A stretch of 64,000 nucleotides of DNA from Peptostreptococcus russellii (GCF_900110295.1 NZ_FODF01000003.1:62001-126000); one strand, 5' to 3'. Shown: positions 28,715-37,726, numbered from the stretch's first letter. Translations and numbers: made by a program. Notes: generated by a model from the sequence alone, not told the origin.

Positions 28715-29260
28715 ATGGATGTAATAGTAAACCTAGCATCAAGTTTTACAGGATTATTCGAGGCAGGAGGTAAGGTATTTGTAAGTTGGGTAGTAGGAAT
28801 AGTTCCTAAGGTTCTTTTACTACTTGTTTTCATGAATGCATTAATAGCATTTATAGGACCTAAAAAGGTTGAAAAGTTTGCAAAAATTTGTTCAAAAAAT
28901 GTAATACTAGCATATGGAATATTACCGTTTTTATCAGCATTTATGTTAGCAAATCCAATGGCATTATCAATGGGTAAGTTCCTTCCAGAAAGAATGAAGC
29001 CAAGTTATTATGCGTCAGCTTCATATCACTGTCACACTAACAGTGGTGTTTTCCCTCATATCAATGTAGGAGAAATATTTATATATCTAGGAATAGCAAA
29101 CGGTATTACAACATTAGGGCTTAATGTATCAGATCTTGCTGTAAGATATATGCTTGTAGGTCTAGTAATGAACTTCTTTGCAGGATGGGTTACAGACTTT
29201 ACAACTAAGTTTGTAATGAAGCAGCAGAATATAGAATTAAGTAATGAAATCAAGCACTAA
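28715..29260 (+). CDS. srlA: PTS glucitol/sorbitol transporter subunit IIC
   Basis: First membrane component of the sorbitol PTS. About four transmembrane helices; the landmarks KFLPERMKPSYYASASYHCHTN, then SGVFPHINVGEIF and GWVTDFTTKFVM are characteristic of SrlA/GutA. The ATG at 28715 has AGGAGG upstream; a GTG 33 bases earlier lacks an RBS. Length 181 aa agrees with the family. It works with SrlE (EIIB plus the rest of the membrane domain) and SrlB (EIIA) to import sorbitol as sorbitol 6-phosphate. Confidence 0.93.
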   Translation: MDVIVNLASSFTGLFEAGGKVFVSWVVGIVPKVLLLLVFMNALIAFIGPKKVEKFAKICSKNVILAYGILPFLSAFMLANPMALSMGKFLPERMKPSYYASASYHCHTNSGVFPHINVGEIFIYLGIANGITTLGLNVSDLAVRYMLVGLVMNFFAGWVTDFTTKFVMKQQNIELSNEIKH

Positions 29261-29314
29261 AAATATAGCATAGTTTGCAGTACTATTAAGAAGATTTGAG
29301 AGAGGATGAGAGAT

Positions 29315-30325
29315 ATGAGTTATAAAAGCATAAAAGTTTCAAAAGGTCCAGGAGGATTCGGTGGACCTTTAGTAGTAAAGCCAGAAGAAGGTAAAGATGT
29401 ATTACTTTATATAACAGGAGGCGGAGCTGAACCTAAGATAGTAGAAAAGATAGTAAATATTACAGGTTGTAGAGCAGTAAATGGATTTAAGAGCTCTGTT
29501 CCAGAAGAAGAAATATTTATGGTAATAATAGATTGTGGTGGAACACTTAGATGTGGAATTTATCCACAGAAGAGAATACCTACTATCAATATTATGCCTG
29601 TTGGACCAAGTGGACCATTAGCCAAGTTTATAAAGGAAGATATATATGTTTCAGCAGTAGGTCTTGATGAAGTAGAAGCAGCAGAAGCTACTGAAGAAGT
29701 TAAAGTTGCAAATACAGAAGAAAAGAAAGAAACAAAGAGAGAATTTAAATACAGTGCAGACAAAAAGGTTAGTCAGACTCTAGGAGAAAAGGGAAAATCT
29801 TCAATTATACAAAAGATTGGTCTTGGAGCTGGTAAGGTAATAAATACTCTTTATCAGTCAGCTAGAGATGCAGTTCAATCAATGATAACAACAATACTTC
29901 CATTTATGGCATTCGTTGCAATGCTTATAGGTATAATACAGGCATCAGGATTCGGTGACTGGTTTGCCAAATTGCTAACACCACTAGCAGGAAATATTAT
30001 AGGATTAGTAATATTAGGATTTATATGTTCTATTCCATTCTTATCAGCACTACTTGGACCTGGGGCAGTTATAGCACAGATCGTAGGTACATTAATAGGT
30101 GTAGAAATAGGTAAGGGAAATATACCACCAAACCTTGCATTACCAGCATTATTTGCAATAAATACTCAGTGTGCTTGTGACTTTATACCAGTAGGTCTTG
30201 GTCTTGCAGAAGCTGAACCAGAAACTGTTGAAGTCGGAGTTGTATCTGTACTTTATTCAAGATTTATAGTTGGTGTTCCAAGAGTTGTAGTAGCTTGGTT
30301 AGCAAGTTTTGGACTATATTCATAA
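29315..30325 (+). CDS. srlE: PTS glucitol/sorbitol transporter subunit IIB(C)
   Basis: The EIIB domain (about 1-125) opens [19 protein letters not shown] and contains [13 protein letters not shown], which includes the phosphorylated Cys. A charged linker (about 127-160, Glu/Lys rich) leads to a C-terminal membrane domain (about 165-336) with several helices and a Cys-containing [13 protein letters not shown] segment. The ATG at 29315 has GAGAGG nine bases upstream; the ATG at 29306 sits directly on that RBS and is unlikely. Length 336 aa is near the family norm. Confidence 0.93.
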   Translation: MSYKSIKVSKGPGGFGGPLVVKPEEGKDVLLYITGGGAEPKIVEKIVNITGCRAVNGFKSSVPEEEIFMVIIDCGGTLRCGIYPQKRIPTINIMPVGPSGPLAKFIKEDIYVSAVGLDEVEAAEATEEVKVANTEEKKETKREFKYSADKKVSQTLGEKGKSSIIQKIGLGAGKVINTLYQSARDAVQSMITTILPFMAFVAMLIGIIQASGFGDWFAKLLTPLAGNIIGLVILGFICSIPFLSALLGPGAVIAQIVGTLIGVEIGKGNIPPNLALPALFAINTQCACDFIPVGLGLAEAEPETVEVGVVSVLYSRFIVGVPRVVVAWLASFGLYS

Positions 30326-30418
30326 AATTAAAAATTAAAAAAATCCAATAAAAATAAAAATTAGATCAGCAAAATAAAGTTTTGTGAAATTATTAAGTAA
30401 ATAAAATGAGGTGAAGAG

Positions 30419-30775
30419 ATGATAATATACGATAACAATATTAAGAATATGGGGAGCATGGTAGAGGCTTTTGGAAATGAAATGGCTATACTTTTTGGCG
30501 ATAATGCTCCAGATACTCTAAAGGATTACTGCTATACAATAGATGTAAAGGATGCAGATGACAAGATTGAAGTAGGAGATACAATCATTATAGATGATGA
30601 AAAGTTTTCAATTAAGGCTATTGGAGATCTTGCACAGAAAAATCTTGAAGCATTAGGACATTTAACTATTAATTTCACAGGAGATGAAAGTGGTCTTTTA
30701 CCAGGGGCTATAGTAGTAGAAAAGAAAGATTGTCCAAAGATAAATATAGGCACAAGAATAGTTATAGAAAAGTAA
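30419..30775 (+). CDS. srlB: PTS glucitol/sorbitol transporter subunit IIA
   Basis: EIIA of the sorbitol PTS (118 aa), recognised from EMAILFGDNAPDTLKDYC, the VGDTIIIDD segment, AIGDLAQKNLEALGHLTINF and the small size. From memory of the E. coli protein, the phospho-His is His43 in CFIHCH. The aligned stretch here is CYTIDVKD, with no His. The only His is His81 in the GHLT motif. Either the phosphorylation site is that His, or this EIIA is atypical. RBS GAGGTGAAGAG precedes the ATG. Confidence 0.9.
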   Translation: MIIYDNNIKNMGSMVEAFGNEMAILFGDNAPDTLKDYCYTIDVKDADDKIEVGDTIIIDDEKFSIKAIGDLAQKNLEALGHLTINFTGDESGLLPGAIVVEKKDCPKINIGTRIVIEK

Positions 30776-30902
30776 GATTATTGGCAGTAAAAACAAGCAG
30801 ATAAAAAATAGCAAATGTAGTAATTTAATAAAGTAAAACCTTGAAAAAATATAAAAATAAAAACAGTGAACAAAACCTTTAAAAACATAGGGAGGACAGA
30901 TT

Positions 30903-31700
30903 ATGAGTTGGTTAGAGTTAGAAGAAAAAACAGTTATAGTAACTGGTGGAGCATCAGGAATAGGAAAAGCTGTAGTAGATGAATTTCTAAGACAGGGATG
31001 TAATGTTGTTGTAAGCGATATTACAGAAAAAGAATCAGATAATCCAAAGCTTTCATATGTGAAGTGTGATGTAACAAAAAGAGAAGACGTTAAGAATATA
31101 ATAAAGTTTGCAGTAGAAAAATATTCTACAATAGATGTACTAGTAAACAATGCTGGTATTAATATACCATGTTTATTATGTGATTACGGAGTAGAAGATA
31201 GCAAGCACGAACTAAATGATCAGATATATGATAGAGTAATGGATATAAATGTAAAGGGTGTTTATCTATGCTCTCAGGAAGTTTCAAGAGTATTCAGAGA
31301 AAAGGGTAAGGGTGTAATTATCAATATGTCATCTGAATCAGGAATTGAAGGTTCTGAAGGACAGAGTATATATGCAGCAAGTAAAAATGCTGTAAATTCA
31401 TTTACAAGATCATGGTCAAAAGAACTAGGAAAATACAATATAAGAATAGTAGGAGTTGCACCTGGAATTCTTGAAGCTACAGGTCTTAGAACACTTGCAT
31501 ATGAAGAAGCACTTGCATATACAAGAGGAGTAACAGTAGAAAAGATAAGAGAAGGATATGTAAGCACTAAGACTACACCACTTGGAAGAGATGGAAAGCT
31601 TTCTGAAGTTGCAGACCTTGTAACATTCTTATCAAGTGACAGAGCAAGCTATATTCATGGAACAACTATCACTATAGGTGGTGGAAAGACTAGAGGATAG
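30903..31700 (+). CDS. srlD: Sorbitol-6-phosphate 2-dehydrogenase (SDR family)
   Basis: Oxidises sorbitol 6-phosphate to fructose 6-phosphate with NAD+. Short-chain dehydrogenase signatures: TGGASGIG (14-21), NNAG (82-85), a Ser in NMSSESG and the Y157-x3-K161 pair (YAASK). The VGVAPGILEATGLRT segment and the C-terminal GRDGKLSEVADLVTFLSSDRASYIHGTTI, split here as GRDGKLSEV and LSSDRASYIHG, match Gram-positive sorbitol-6-phosphate dehydrogenases. RBS GGGAGG. Its position after srlB fixes the substrate with good confidence. Confidence 0.88.
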   Translation: MSWLELEEKTVIVTGGASGIGKAVVDEFLRQGCNVVVSDITEKESDNPKLSYVKCDVTKREDVKNIIKFAVEKYSTIDVLVNNAGINIPCLLCDYGVEDSKHELNDQIYDRVMDINVKGVYLCSQEVSRVFREKGKGVIINMSSESGIEGSEGQSIYAASKNAVNSFTRSWSKELGKYNIRIVGVAPGILEATGLRTLAYEEALAYTRGVTVEKIREGYVSTKTTPLGRDGKLSEVADLVTFLSSDRASYIHGTTITIGGGKTRG

Positions 31701-31737
31701 TAATTAATAGATAACTGTTTGCAGAAAGGTGGAAAAG

Positions 31738-32400
31738 ATGAAGAAAGCCGTAATATTTGATATGGACGGACTTATGTTCGACACAGAAAAACTGTCTGTA
31801 GATATGTGGTTATATGCAGCAGAAAAGCAAGACTATAAAATGCCTAGAGCAGTTGCACTTAGCATTTTAGGTTCAAATAAAGAACAGATATACAGCACTT
31901 TTAGAGAATACTTTAAAGATAATGAGAAATTTGATGTAGACAGATATATGGATGATTACTACAAATATATGGGGGCACACTTGTTCAAAGACGGTCCTGA
32001 AAAAAAATACTATATAGAGGAAATTCTGAAGTATCTAAAAGATAATAAGATTCCAGTTGCTGTGGCATCATCATCTGAAAAAGAGTATATTAATAATAAT
32101 CTAGAAAAAACAAATTTGACAGACTATATTGATGAGATTGTTTCAGGATGTGAAGTTGAAAAAAGCAAACCAAATCCAGATATATTTCTCAAAGCAGCAG
32201 AAAAGCTATCTGTAAAGCCGGAAGAATGTATTGTGCTAGAAGATTCTAAAAATGGAATACTAGCTGGAAACAGTGCAAATATGACAGTAATAATGGTACC
32301 TGATCTTTATGAGGCAGAAGAAAGTATCAAAGATAAAATTGATTATATAGCTAAAGATCTATCGGAAGCAAAAAAAATAATAGAAAATTTAATAGTTTAA
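31738..32400 (+). CDS. HAD family sugar phosphatase / beta-phosphoglucomutase-like
   Basis: HAD-superfamily hydrolase, subfamily IA. Motif I is FDMDGLMFDTE (nucleophile Asp8), motif II lies around VASSSE, the Lys is in KSKPNPDIFLKAA, and motif IV is VLEDSKNGILAG. The 220-aa length and helical cap match YcjU/YniC-type sugar phosphatases. I start at ATG 31738, preceded by AAAGGTGG. As the last gene of the sorbitol operon it may relieve sugar-phosphate stress or act on hexitol phosphates, but this is contextual inference. Confidence 0.8.
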   Translation: MKKAVIFDMDGLMFDTEKLSVDMWLYAAEKQDYKMPRAVALSILGSNKEQIYSTFREYFKDNEKFDVDRYMDDYYKYMGAHLFKDGPEKKYYIEEILKYLKDNKIPVAVASSSEKEYINNNLEKTNLTDYIDEIVSGCEVEKSKPNPDIFLKAAEKLSVKPEECIVLEDSKNGILAGNSANMTVIMVPDLYEAEESIKDKIDYIAKDLSEAKKIIENLIV

Positions 32401-32419
32401 ACTGAAAAAATCAAAAGAA

Positions 32420-32456
32420 AAAGGGATATGTGTTTAACATATCCCTTTTATATATA
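32420..32456. terminator. Bidirectional terminator closing the sorbitol operon
   Basis: Stem AAAGGGATATGT/ACATATCCCTTT with a 5-base loop, T-rich on the plus strand and preceded by an A-rich run, between convergent genes. Confidence 0.88.
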
Positions 32457-32463
32457 AAATTAT

Positions 32464-32688
32464 TTATTGGTTACCTTTTAATTCTTCTTCAATTTCTAGA
32501 ATAGAATCCTTTTTATCTGAATAGGCAGCCAGTAGTGATAAGCAAGCTGTAATCATTATTATCCCAACTTGATTTCCATTTTGTGGAAGAAGAAGAGTAG
32601 CTTCACCTGAAAGTAGAAATACAAGTGAGGCTAAGGAAAAATAAATCTTAGCGGCTTCAATAAATACTATAAATAAAATCCTAAACAT
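32464..32688 (-). CDS. Small membrane protein (74 aa), unknown function
   Basis: Not recognised. Two hydrophobic segments (about 3-28 and 38-56) are followed by a charged tail (SDKKDSILEIEEELKGNQ). The start at 32688 is chosen because AGGAGGGA sits eight bases upstream; a longer frame adds 12 residues across that RBS. Codon use and RBS look genuine. It lies alone between the sorbitol operon terminator and a 430-bp gap on the other side. Confidence 0.6.
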   Translation of the reverse strand: MFRILFIVFIEAAKIYFSLASLVFLLSGEATLLLPQNGNQVGIIMITACLSLLAAYSDKKDSILEIEEELKGNQ

Positions 32689-33120
32689 AATATCGATCCC
32701 TCCTCTTCGATATAGAAAATACAAGTTTATTGTGTTTAACTATATTATAGCAGAAAAGGGATAAAAATAGAATAATGTTAAGTCTAGATAGCTTTAAATT
32801 AATTATTTAAAAAATAATGTCATAAAAAGCTTATACTATATTAATTATATAAAAGCAGTTAAATTCATATTTAAAAGTAAATGCGTTTTAAAATATTAAA
32901 AAAAGGTATTTACAAAAAGAGCTTTATAAAAATAAAAATCTATATAAAAAATATATTTATCATTCTACAAAGCGTATAAAGAACTAATAAAAATCTATAT
33001 ATTTATTATATAAATACAAATAATAAACAAAAGTTTTAAAATATGTAAAAATTTTTATCTAAGAAAATACATAACACATAAATTTGTTGAAAAAAGGTCT
33101 TTAAATGGGAAGTTCTAATT

Positions 33121-33275
33121 AAAAAAATACCCCCTGCTAGTATTGATGCAGAGAGTATTCTATACTTTATGCCTGTAGGTTGAAAGGCTTGTGCACATTC
33201 TTAAAATGTTATTCAAAATATCTTAATTAGATAATTTAGACTTATATTTATAAACATTATAAATTATCTATAATC
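33121..33275 (-). ncRNA. Candidate small RNA with its own terminator
   Basis: The 665-bp gap 32689-33353 has no gene. On the minus strand a Rho-independent terminator is clear: AATACTCTCTGC (33159-33148) pairs with GCAGGGGGTATT (33137-33126) using two G-U pairs, followed by T7. Upstream in the same direction are small hairpins (GTAT-AGA-ATAC; GCCT/AGGC at 33161-33195) and TATAAT-like boxes around 33250-33285. No ORF leads into it, and the nearest downstream gene starts about 430 bases later. The 5' end is a guess. I match it to no known RNA family. Confidence 0.35.
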
Positions 33276-33353
33276 CTTTACAGTCATTATAGCATTTTTC
33301 ATATACAAATAGTCGATTATATGAAAAATTGTGATAATTTTGTAAATTTCTTT

Positions 33354-33908
33354 TTAGTTAGAATTTACAATTTTAAGAAGTCTAGGTGCTACAAGGGATA
33401 CAACTATACAACTAAAGATGTCTTTTGCAATGGCAAAAGGAAAAAGGCTAGCAAGACATGCCCAATAAGGTATAGGATTGTGCATAACATTTTTTAGAAT
33501 AAAATATGTATATACTGTTCCTATTAAGTATGTAACGAGCATTGCTAAAATACAACCAGCAATAAGCTTTCCAACTGATTGAGTGCCAAACTTTTCTCTA
33601 GTAAGACCTACTATATATGAGGCAGCTATGAAGGCTATTAGATATCCAAAAGTAGGTTTGAGTAGATATCCAAGACCACCACCTTCTGTAAATATAGGAA
33701 ATCCTATAAGACCTATTACAACATAAAGCAATGAAGCTAAGGCACCTCCTTTTGATCCAAGTATCATTCCTGCAAGCAGAACAAAAGTAAACTGCAAAGA
33801 GAATACTGTCACAGGAAGAGGGATTCTTATAAAGGCTCCAATTGCGATTAGTGCTGTAAAAAATGAACAAAGAATCATTGTCTTTGTATTTAATTTTGTT
33901 TTTACCAA
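33354..33908 (-). CDS. bioY: Biotin transporter substrate-binding protein BioY (ECF S component)
   Basis: Membrane S component of a biotin ECF transporter, about six helices in 184 aa. Landmarks are GAFIRIPLPVTVFSLQFTFVLLAG, which I cite as GAFIRIPLPVTVFSLQ, then GMILGSKGGALASLLYVVIG, GLIGFPIFTEGGG and LKPTFGYLIAF. The start is a TTG at 33908 with GGAGG seven bases upstream. The EcfA/EcfT energising subunits are not in the window, so it either shares them or works alone as some BioY proteins do. Control by biotin is indicated by the BirA-type operator upstream. Confidence 0.93.
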   Translation of the reverse strand: MVKTKLNTKTMILCSFFTALIAIGAFIRIPLPVTVFSLQFTFVLLAGMILGSKGGALASLLYVVIGLIGFPIFTEGGGLGYLLKPTFGYLIAFIAASYIVGLTREKFGTQSVGKLIAGCILAMLVTYLIGTVYTYFILKNVMHNPIPYWACLASLFPFAIAKDIFSCIVVSLVAPRLLKIVNSN

Positions 33909-33985
33909 AACAATACCTCCAAAATGGACTGATTATTAATATATAAATAAAGTCCTGAAAATTTAAATTACAAGTGATATTTAAT

Positions 33986-34048
33986 AGTTTACCATAATAA
34001 AAGAGCATTGTAAACCTATAAAAAAATAGAGTTTACAATGCTCTTTTA
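33986..34048 (-). promoter_or_regulatory. BirA-type biotin operator overlapping the bioY promoter
   Basis: TTGTAAAC (34008-34015), 15 bases, then GTTTACAA (34031-34038): this is the BirA box architecture of Firmicutes. The symmetry extends to a perfect 18-bp inverted repeat (33998-34015 with 34031-34048). Reading towards bioY, TTTACA inside the proximal half-site followed after exactly 17 bases by TAAACT gives a -35/-10 pair, so bound BirA would block RNA polymerase. Confidence 0.75.
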
Positions 34049-34077
34049 TTCCAAGATATTCTAATATATGGGAATAG

Positions 34078-34106
34078 AAAAAGGACTGAAAAATCAGTCC
34101 TTTTTT
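34078..34106 (-). terminator. Terminator after dhaKL
   Basis: AAAAAGGACTGA/TCAGTCCTTTTT hairpin with a four-base loop. On the minus strand it is followed by T5, about 40 bases after the dhaKL stop. It separates that unit from bioY. Confidence 0.85.
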
Positions 34107-34147
34107 GAGTATGGTTAAATTAATTAATAATATGAAATGTTTGCTAA

Positions 34148-35905
34148 CTAATTAAGAGACTCAGATACTTCTGTAAATATTACACCAAGTCCATATGCAC
34201 CAGCGTCTGGATATCCAATACTTCTGTCGCCTACAGTACCAGCTCTACCCATTCTTGCTGCTATTTTTTCAGTGGATTTTGCTCCTTCAACTGCAGCCTT
34301 TGCACCTTCCTTAAGAATTTCTATTATATCCATAGAATCATCATTAGCAAGTTCTGCTATTTTGTCTGCACATGGAGCAAGAGCATCTACAAGAGTTTTA
34401 TCTCCTACTACTGCACCTCTACCAAAAGATCTTTCTCCAGTCTTTTGAACACCGCTAACAGCTGCCTGCATCATATCTGCAAAATCTTTAGAAGTAAGTT
34501 CAATCTTGTCTCCTACTTTCTTTCCTGCTGAACGGAATGCAGATCCCCATATTGGACCTGAAGCACCACCACAGTATTCCATGATAACCATTGAGCATGC
34601 ATCAAGGAATTCACCTATATTATTGCTACAATTAGCAAGTATATCTTGCCATTCGCGCTTTAATTGCTTGAATCCTTTAGCTACACTCATACCAAAGTCG
34701 CCATCACCTGCATGAGCATCTAGCTCACAGAATGGAACTTCATTTTTTATTATACATTCACTCATCTTGTCAACAATGTACTTCATGTTATTTAAAGATA
34801 TTTTGTTGTTTTCAATTTTTGCATGAGACTGGTCTATTGTCATTTCATGGCTAACTTCTACATTTTGTTGATCGTTAAGTTTCATGTTCACATATGGGAT
34901 GCTTTCAACAGGGCCGTCAACCTTAAAAGCAGGTGTGTTGCTTTCAGAATCTATTAATTCTTTAAGCTGGTCATCCATTTTTAGAAGGGAAACAGATGCT
35001 CCTGCCATATCTATACTTGTCATATAGTTTCCAACGAAAGTACGGTATACCTTGATATTCTTTTCAGAAAGTACACGAGTTACTGAGTTGTTTAATAGAT
35101 AAAGTTCCTGTAGAGGAGTTGCGCCAAACCCATTTACAAGTAAAGTAGCTTCATCTCCTGATTTAAGGTTTAATTCTTTTATTAGAGAAGTAACCATTCT
35201 TTCTGCTATTTCATCGGCAGAGATTACTTTTTCTCTCTTTATTCCTGGTTCGCCGTGGATACCAACACCGTATTCCATTTCATCATCGGCTATATCAAAT
35301 GTTGGAGTACCCTTAGCTGGTACAGTACAAGATGAAAATGCAAATCCTATACTTCTAACATTAGCTATTGCATTTTCAGCAGCAGCTTTAACTTCCTCTA
35401 GCTTCATGCCCTTTTCAGCAGCAGCACCTGCTACTTTGTGAACAAGAACAGTACCTGCCACACCACGACGACCTACTGTGTATAAACTATCGTTAACAGC
35501 TATGTCATCATCGACCTTTACAAAGTCAACCTTTATACCATCTTCTTCAGCCAAGTGAGCAGCATTTTTAAAGTTCATCATGTCACCACTATAGTTCTTG
35601 ATTATAAGTAAAGTACCTTCATCACTTGCTGTCTTTTTAATTGCTTTATAGATTTGTATCTGAGATGGAGAAGCAAAGATATCTCCACATACTGCAGCAT
35701 CTAACATACCCTTACCAATAAAACCAGCATGGGCAGGTTCATGACCACTTCCACCACCACTTATAAGGCTTACTTTATTTTTATTGATATCTTTTTTCTT
35801 TAATATTTTATATTTTTGAACGAACTCTAATTCAGGATGTGCCATTGCCATACCATTGCACATTTCTATTACGACTGTTTCTGCCTTGTTAATTATTTTT
35901 TTCAT
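34148..35905 (-). CDS. dhaK: ATP-dependent dihydroxyacetone kinase, fused DhaK-DhaL
   Basis: Phosphorylates dihydroxyacetone to DHAP. The DhaK half (about 1-335) has GGGSGHEPAHAGF, NYSGDMMNF, GRRGVAGTVLVHK and the covalent substrate His217 in GVGIHGEPG. The DhaL half (about 365-585) has the ATP/Mg Asp cluster in DAHAGDGDFGMS, GGASGPIWGSAF, GRAGTVGDRSIGYPDAGA. Both halves in one 585-residue chain indicate the ATP-dependent type rather than the PTS-dependent DhaK/DhaL/DhaM. RBS AAGGAGG precedes the ATG. It lies downstream of gldA on the same strand, giving glycerol to DHA to DHAP. Confidence 0.94.
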   Translation of the reverse strand: MKKIINKAETVVIEMCNGMAMAHPELEFVQKYKILKKKDINKNKVSLISGGGSGHEPAHAGFIGKGMLDAAVCGDIFASPSQIQIYKAIKKTASDEGTLLIIKNYSGDMMNFKNAAHLAEEDGIKVDFVKVDDDIAVNDSLYTVGRRGVAGTVLVHKVAGAAAEKGMKLEEVKAAAENAIANVRSIGFAFSSCTVPAKGTPTFDIADDEMEYGVGIHGEPGIKREKVISADEIAERMVTSLIKELNLKSGDEATLLVNGFGATPLQELYLLNNSVTRVLSEKNIKVYRTFVGNYMTSIDMAGASVSLLKMDDQLKELIDSESNTPAFKVDGPVESIPYVNMKLNDQQNVEVSHEMTIDQSHAKIENNKISLNNMKYIVDKMSECIIKNEVPFCELDAHAGDGDFGMSVAKGFKQLKREWQDILANCSNNIGEFLDACSMVIMEYCGGASGPIWGSAFRSAGKKVGDKIELTSKDFADMMQAAVSGVQKTGERSFGRGAVVGDKTLVDALAPCADKIAELANDDSMDIIEILKEGAKAAVEGAKSTEKIAARMGRAGTVGDRSIGYPDAGAYGLGVIFTEVSESLN

Positions 35906-36097
35906 TTCAAATTACCTCCTTGTGAGAACATATTTCTCTATTACCTTAAATTTATTTTATTAATTGTCAATTTTAAATAAGAAAGCGCAAATGCCTTCTA
36001 TGTCTAGCTAAGAAATAGATCTTCTTAGTTTTTATAATGTATAGATATTCTATACTTCAGAATACTTAATCAAAATTCTGAACTAAAGAATATATCA

Positions 36098-36137
36098 ACC
36101 CGGCCTATAAATATTAGGCGTTTTCAATAGACCGGGT
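36098..36137 (-). other. GC-rich hairpin between gldA and dhaKL
   Basis: ACCCGG (36098-36103) pairs with CCGGGT (36132-36137), enclosing CCTA/TAGG. It is unusually GC-rich for this genome and has no U-tract on the minus strand. It sits in the 304-bp gldA-dhaKL gap, which contains no gene. It could be an intercistronic processing or stability element, or a weak terminator. Confidence 0.4.
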
Positions 36138-36209
36138 CAATTTTCAATTGGCTAAATATATTTTTTGTTATGTGACTTAACTTAGATTAAGTATCTAGTC
36201 TTTTGCGAT

Positions 36210-37343
36210 TTATAAAAGACCAGCTTTGTACTTTCTACCTATTTCATCAGCAGCCTTAATTGATGCTGCAACATTTTCTATTGTAATAGGGAATGGCATT
36301 GCATATATTGATTCTTCAGGTATACAAGCCTTCTTTGCAACTTCTATAAGTTCCTCATCAGTGATTTCAGTTACACCTATATCTTCAAGACAAACAGGAA
36401 GACCTATAGCATCACAGAAATCAAGAACTTCTAGTATTTCTTCCATAGGAGCGTTTTCAAGAGCTAACTGGCAAAGAGTACCGAAAGCAACTTTTTCTCC
36501 GTGGAAGTATCCGTGAGTTCCTTCAAGTATTGTAAGACCATCATGGATTGCATGAGCTGCAGCAAGACCACCACTTTCAAATCCTAAACCAGAAAGAAGA
36601 ATATTAGTTTCTATTATATTTTCTAATGCTGGAGTAACAGCGTTAATATCACTTGCCATCTTAGCCTTTATACCATCTGTCATAAGGTTTTCATAACAAG
36701 CCTTAGCAAGTACAAAAGCTGCATTTGTTCCTCTAGCTTCTGGACAAAGTCCTTCTCTTACACCACAAGGTAAACCTGCATTTACCTTAGTAAATGATTG
36801 AACATTTGCTCTTGCTTCAAAGTAAGTAGATAGGGCATCACCCATACCAGATACAATGAAACGAGTAGGTGCGTTTGCAATAACCTTAGTGTCTATAAGT
36901 ATTACACTTGGACTCTGCTTGAAGTATGCGTAGTCATCAAAAGCACCGTCTGGAGTATATAAAACTGCTGAATGGCTTGTTGGAGCATCAGTAGCTGCTA
37001 TTGTAGGAACTATGATAAGGTTATCCCCCTCAGCAACACACTTAGCAGTATCTATTGCCTTACCACCACCTAGACCGATTGTACAGTCGCAGTTCTTTTC
37101 TTTAGCTAATTCTTGTAGACGCTTAACTTCTTGTCTAGAACACTGACCACAGAAACCGCTTTCTACAAATGTAATATTAAACTTCTTCTTTGTTTCTTCA
37201 AGCTGAGTTTTTACTCTTTCAACATCATCTGGATGTGCTATTAATAAAGCAGACTTTCCATAAGTCTGAACAAAATATCCTAAGTTTAATAATTCGTCTT
37301 CACCCTGAACATATTTAGTAGGGCATATTAATGCTTTTCTCAT
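36210..37343 (-). CDS. gldA: Glycerol dehydrogenase, iron-containing ADH family
   Basis: NAD-dependent oxidation of glycerol to dihydroxyacetone. GldA landmarks are the GLGGGKAIDTAKCVA dinucleotide loop, PTIAATDAPTSHSAVLYTPDG, SGMGDALSTYFEA (metal Asp), GGLAAAHAIHDGL and GTHGYFHGEKVAFG (metal His residues). The 377-residue length is typical. RBS GGAGG precedes the ATG. It is first in the gldA-dhaKL unit and divergent from a PocR/AraC-type regulator across a 528-bp control region. The unit would feed glycerol into lower glycolysis. Confidence 0.93.
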   Translation of the reverse strand: MRKALICPTKYVQGEDELLNLGYFVQTYGKSALLIAHPDDVERVKTQLEETKKKFNITFVESGFCGQCSRQEVKRLQELAKEKNCDCTIGLGGGKAIDTAKCVAEGDNLIIVPTIAATDAPTSHSAVLYTPDGAFDDYAYFKQSPSVILIDTKVIANAPTRFIVSGMGDALSTYFEARANVQSFTKVNAGLPCGVREGLCPEARGTNAAFVLAKACYENLMTDGIKAKMASDINAVTPALENIIETNILLSGLGFESGGLAAAHAIHDGLTILEGTHGYFHGEKVAFGTLCQLALENAPMEEILEVLDFCDAIGLPVCLEDIGVTEITDEELIEVAKKACIPEESIYAMPFPITIENVAASIKAADEIGRKYKAGLL

Positions 37344-37582
37344 AATTTACCTCCGAAATTTTTGAATAATTTTTTAATGGTTTTTGAAATTTTTTAACTT
37401 TATACTATTTTTATACGTTATATAAGGTTTATATATGTTCGAAAACTATCGAAATGTTTTCCTTGATTACATAATAGCATAGAAAAAAAGCTTAATCATT
37501 AGATAAAAATGTCATATAATTATACTTTTATATCGTAATTTATTTCCATAATATATAAAATAGTGCTTTTTTTACTTAAAAA

Positions 37583-37726
37583 TTGTAAAATGTTATTGAT
37601 TTTACAAAGATTAATAGATATAATTAAATAGTGAAGAAAGCTAATAATCATCTTCTTTTGTGAAAAGGTTTTTCATGGTAGGGGAAAATGATAATGTCTA
37701 GAAGATAGTAAAATCAATGATTTTAC
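37583..37726. promoter_or_regulatory. Two related palindromes in the gldA / PocR-regulator divergent region
   Basis: TTGTAAAAT-N7-ATTTTACAA (37583-37607) and GTAAAATCA-A-TGATTTTAC (37708-37726) share a TGATTTTACAAA core, with the copies about 120 bases apart in the same orientation. They fall in the 528-bp gap between the divergent gldA and AraC-family genes. This spacing of repeated half-sites is what an AraC-type activator with a looped operator would use. Binding is inferred. Confidence 0.5.
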
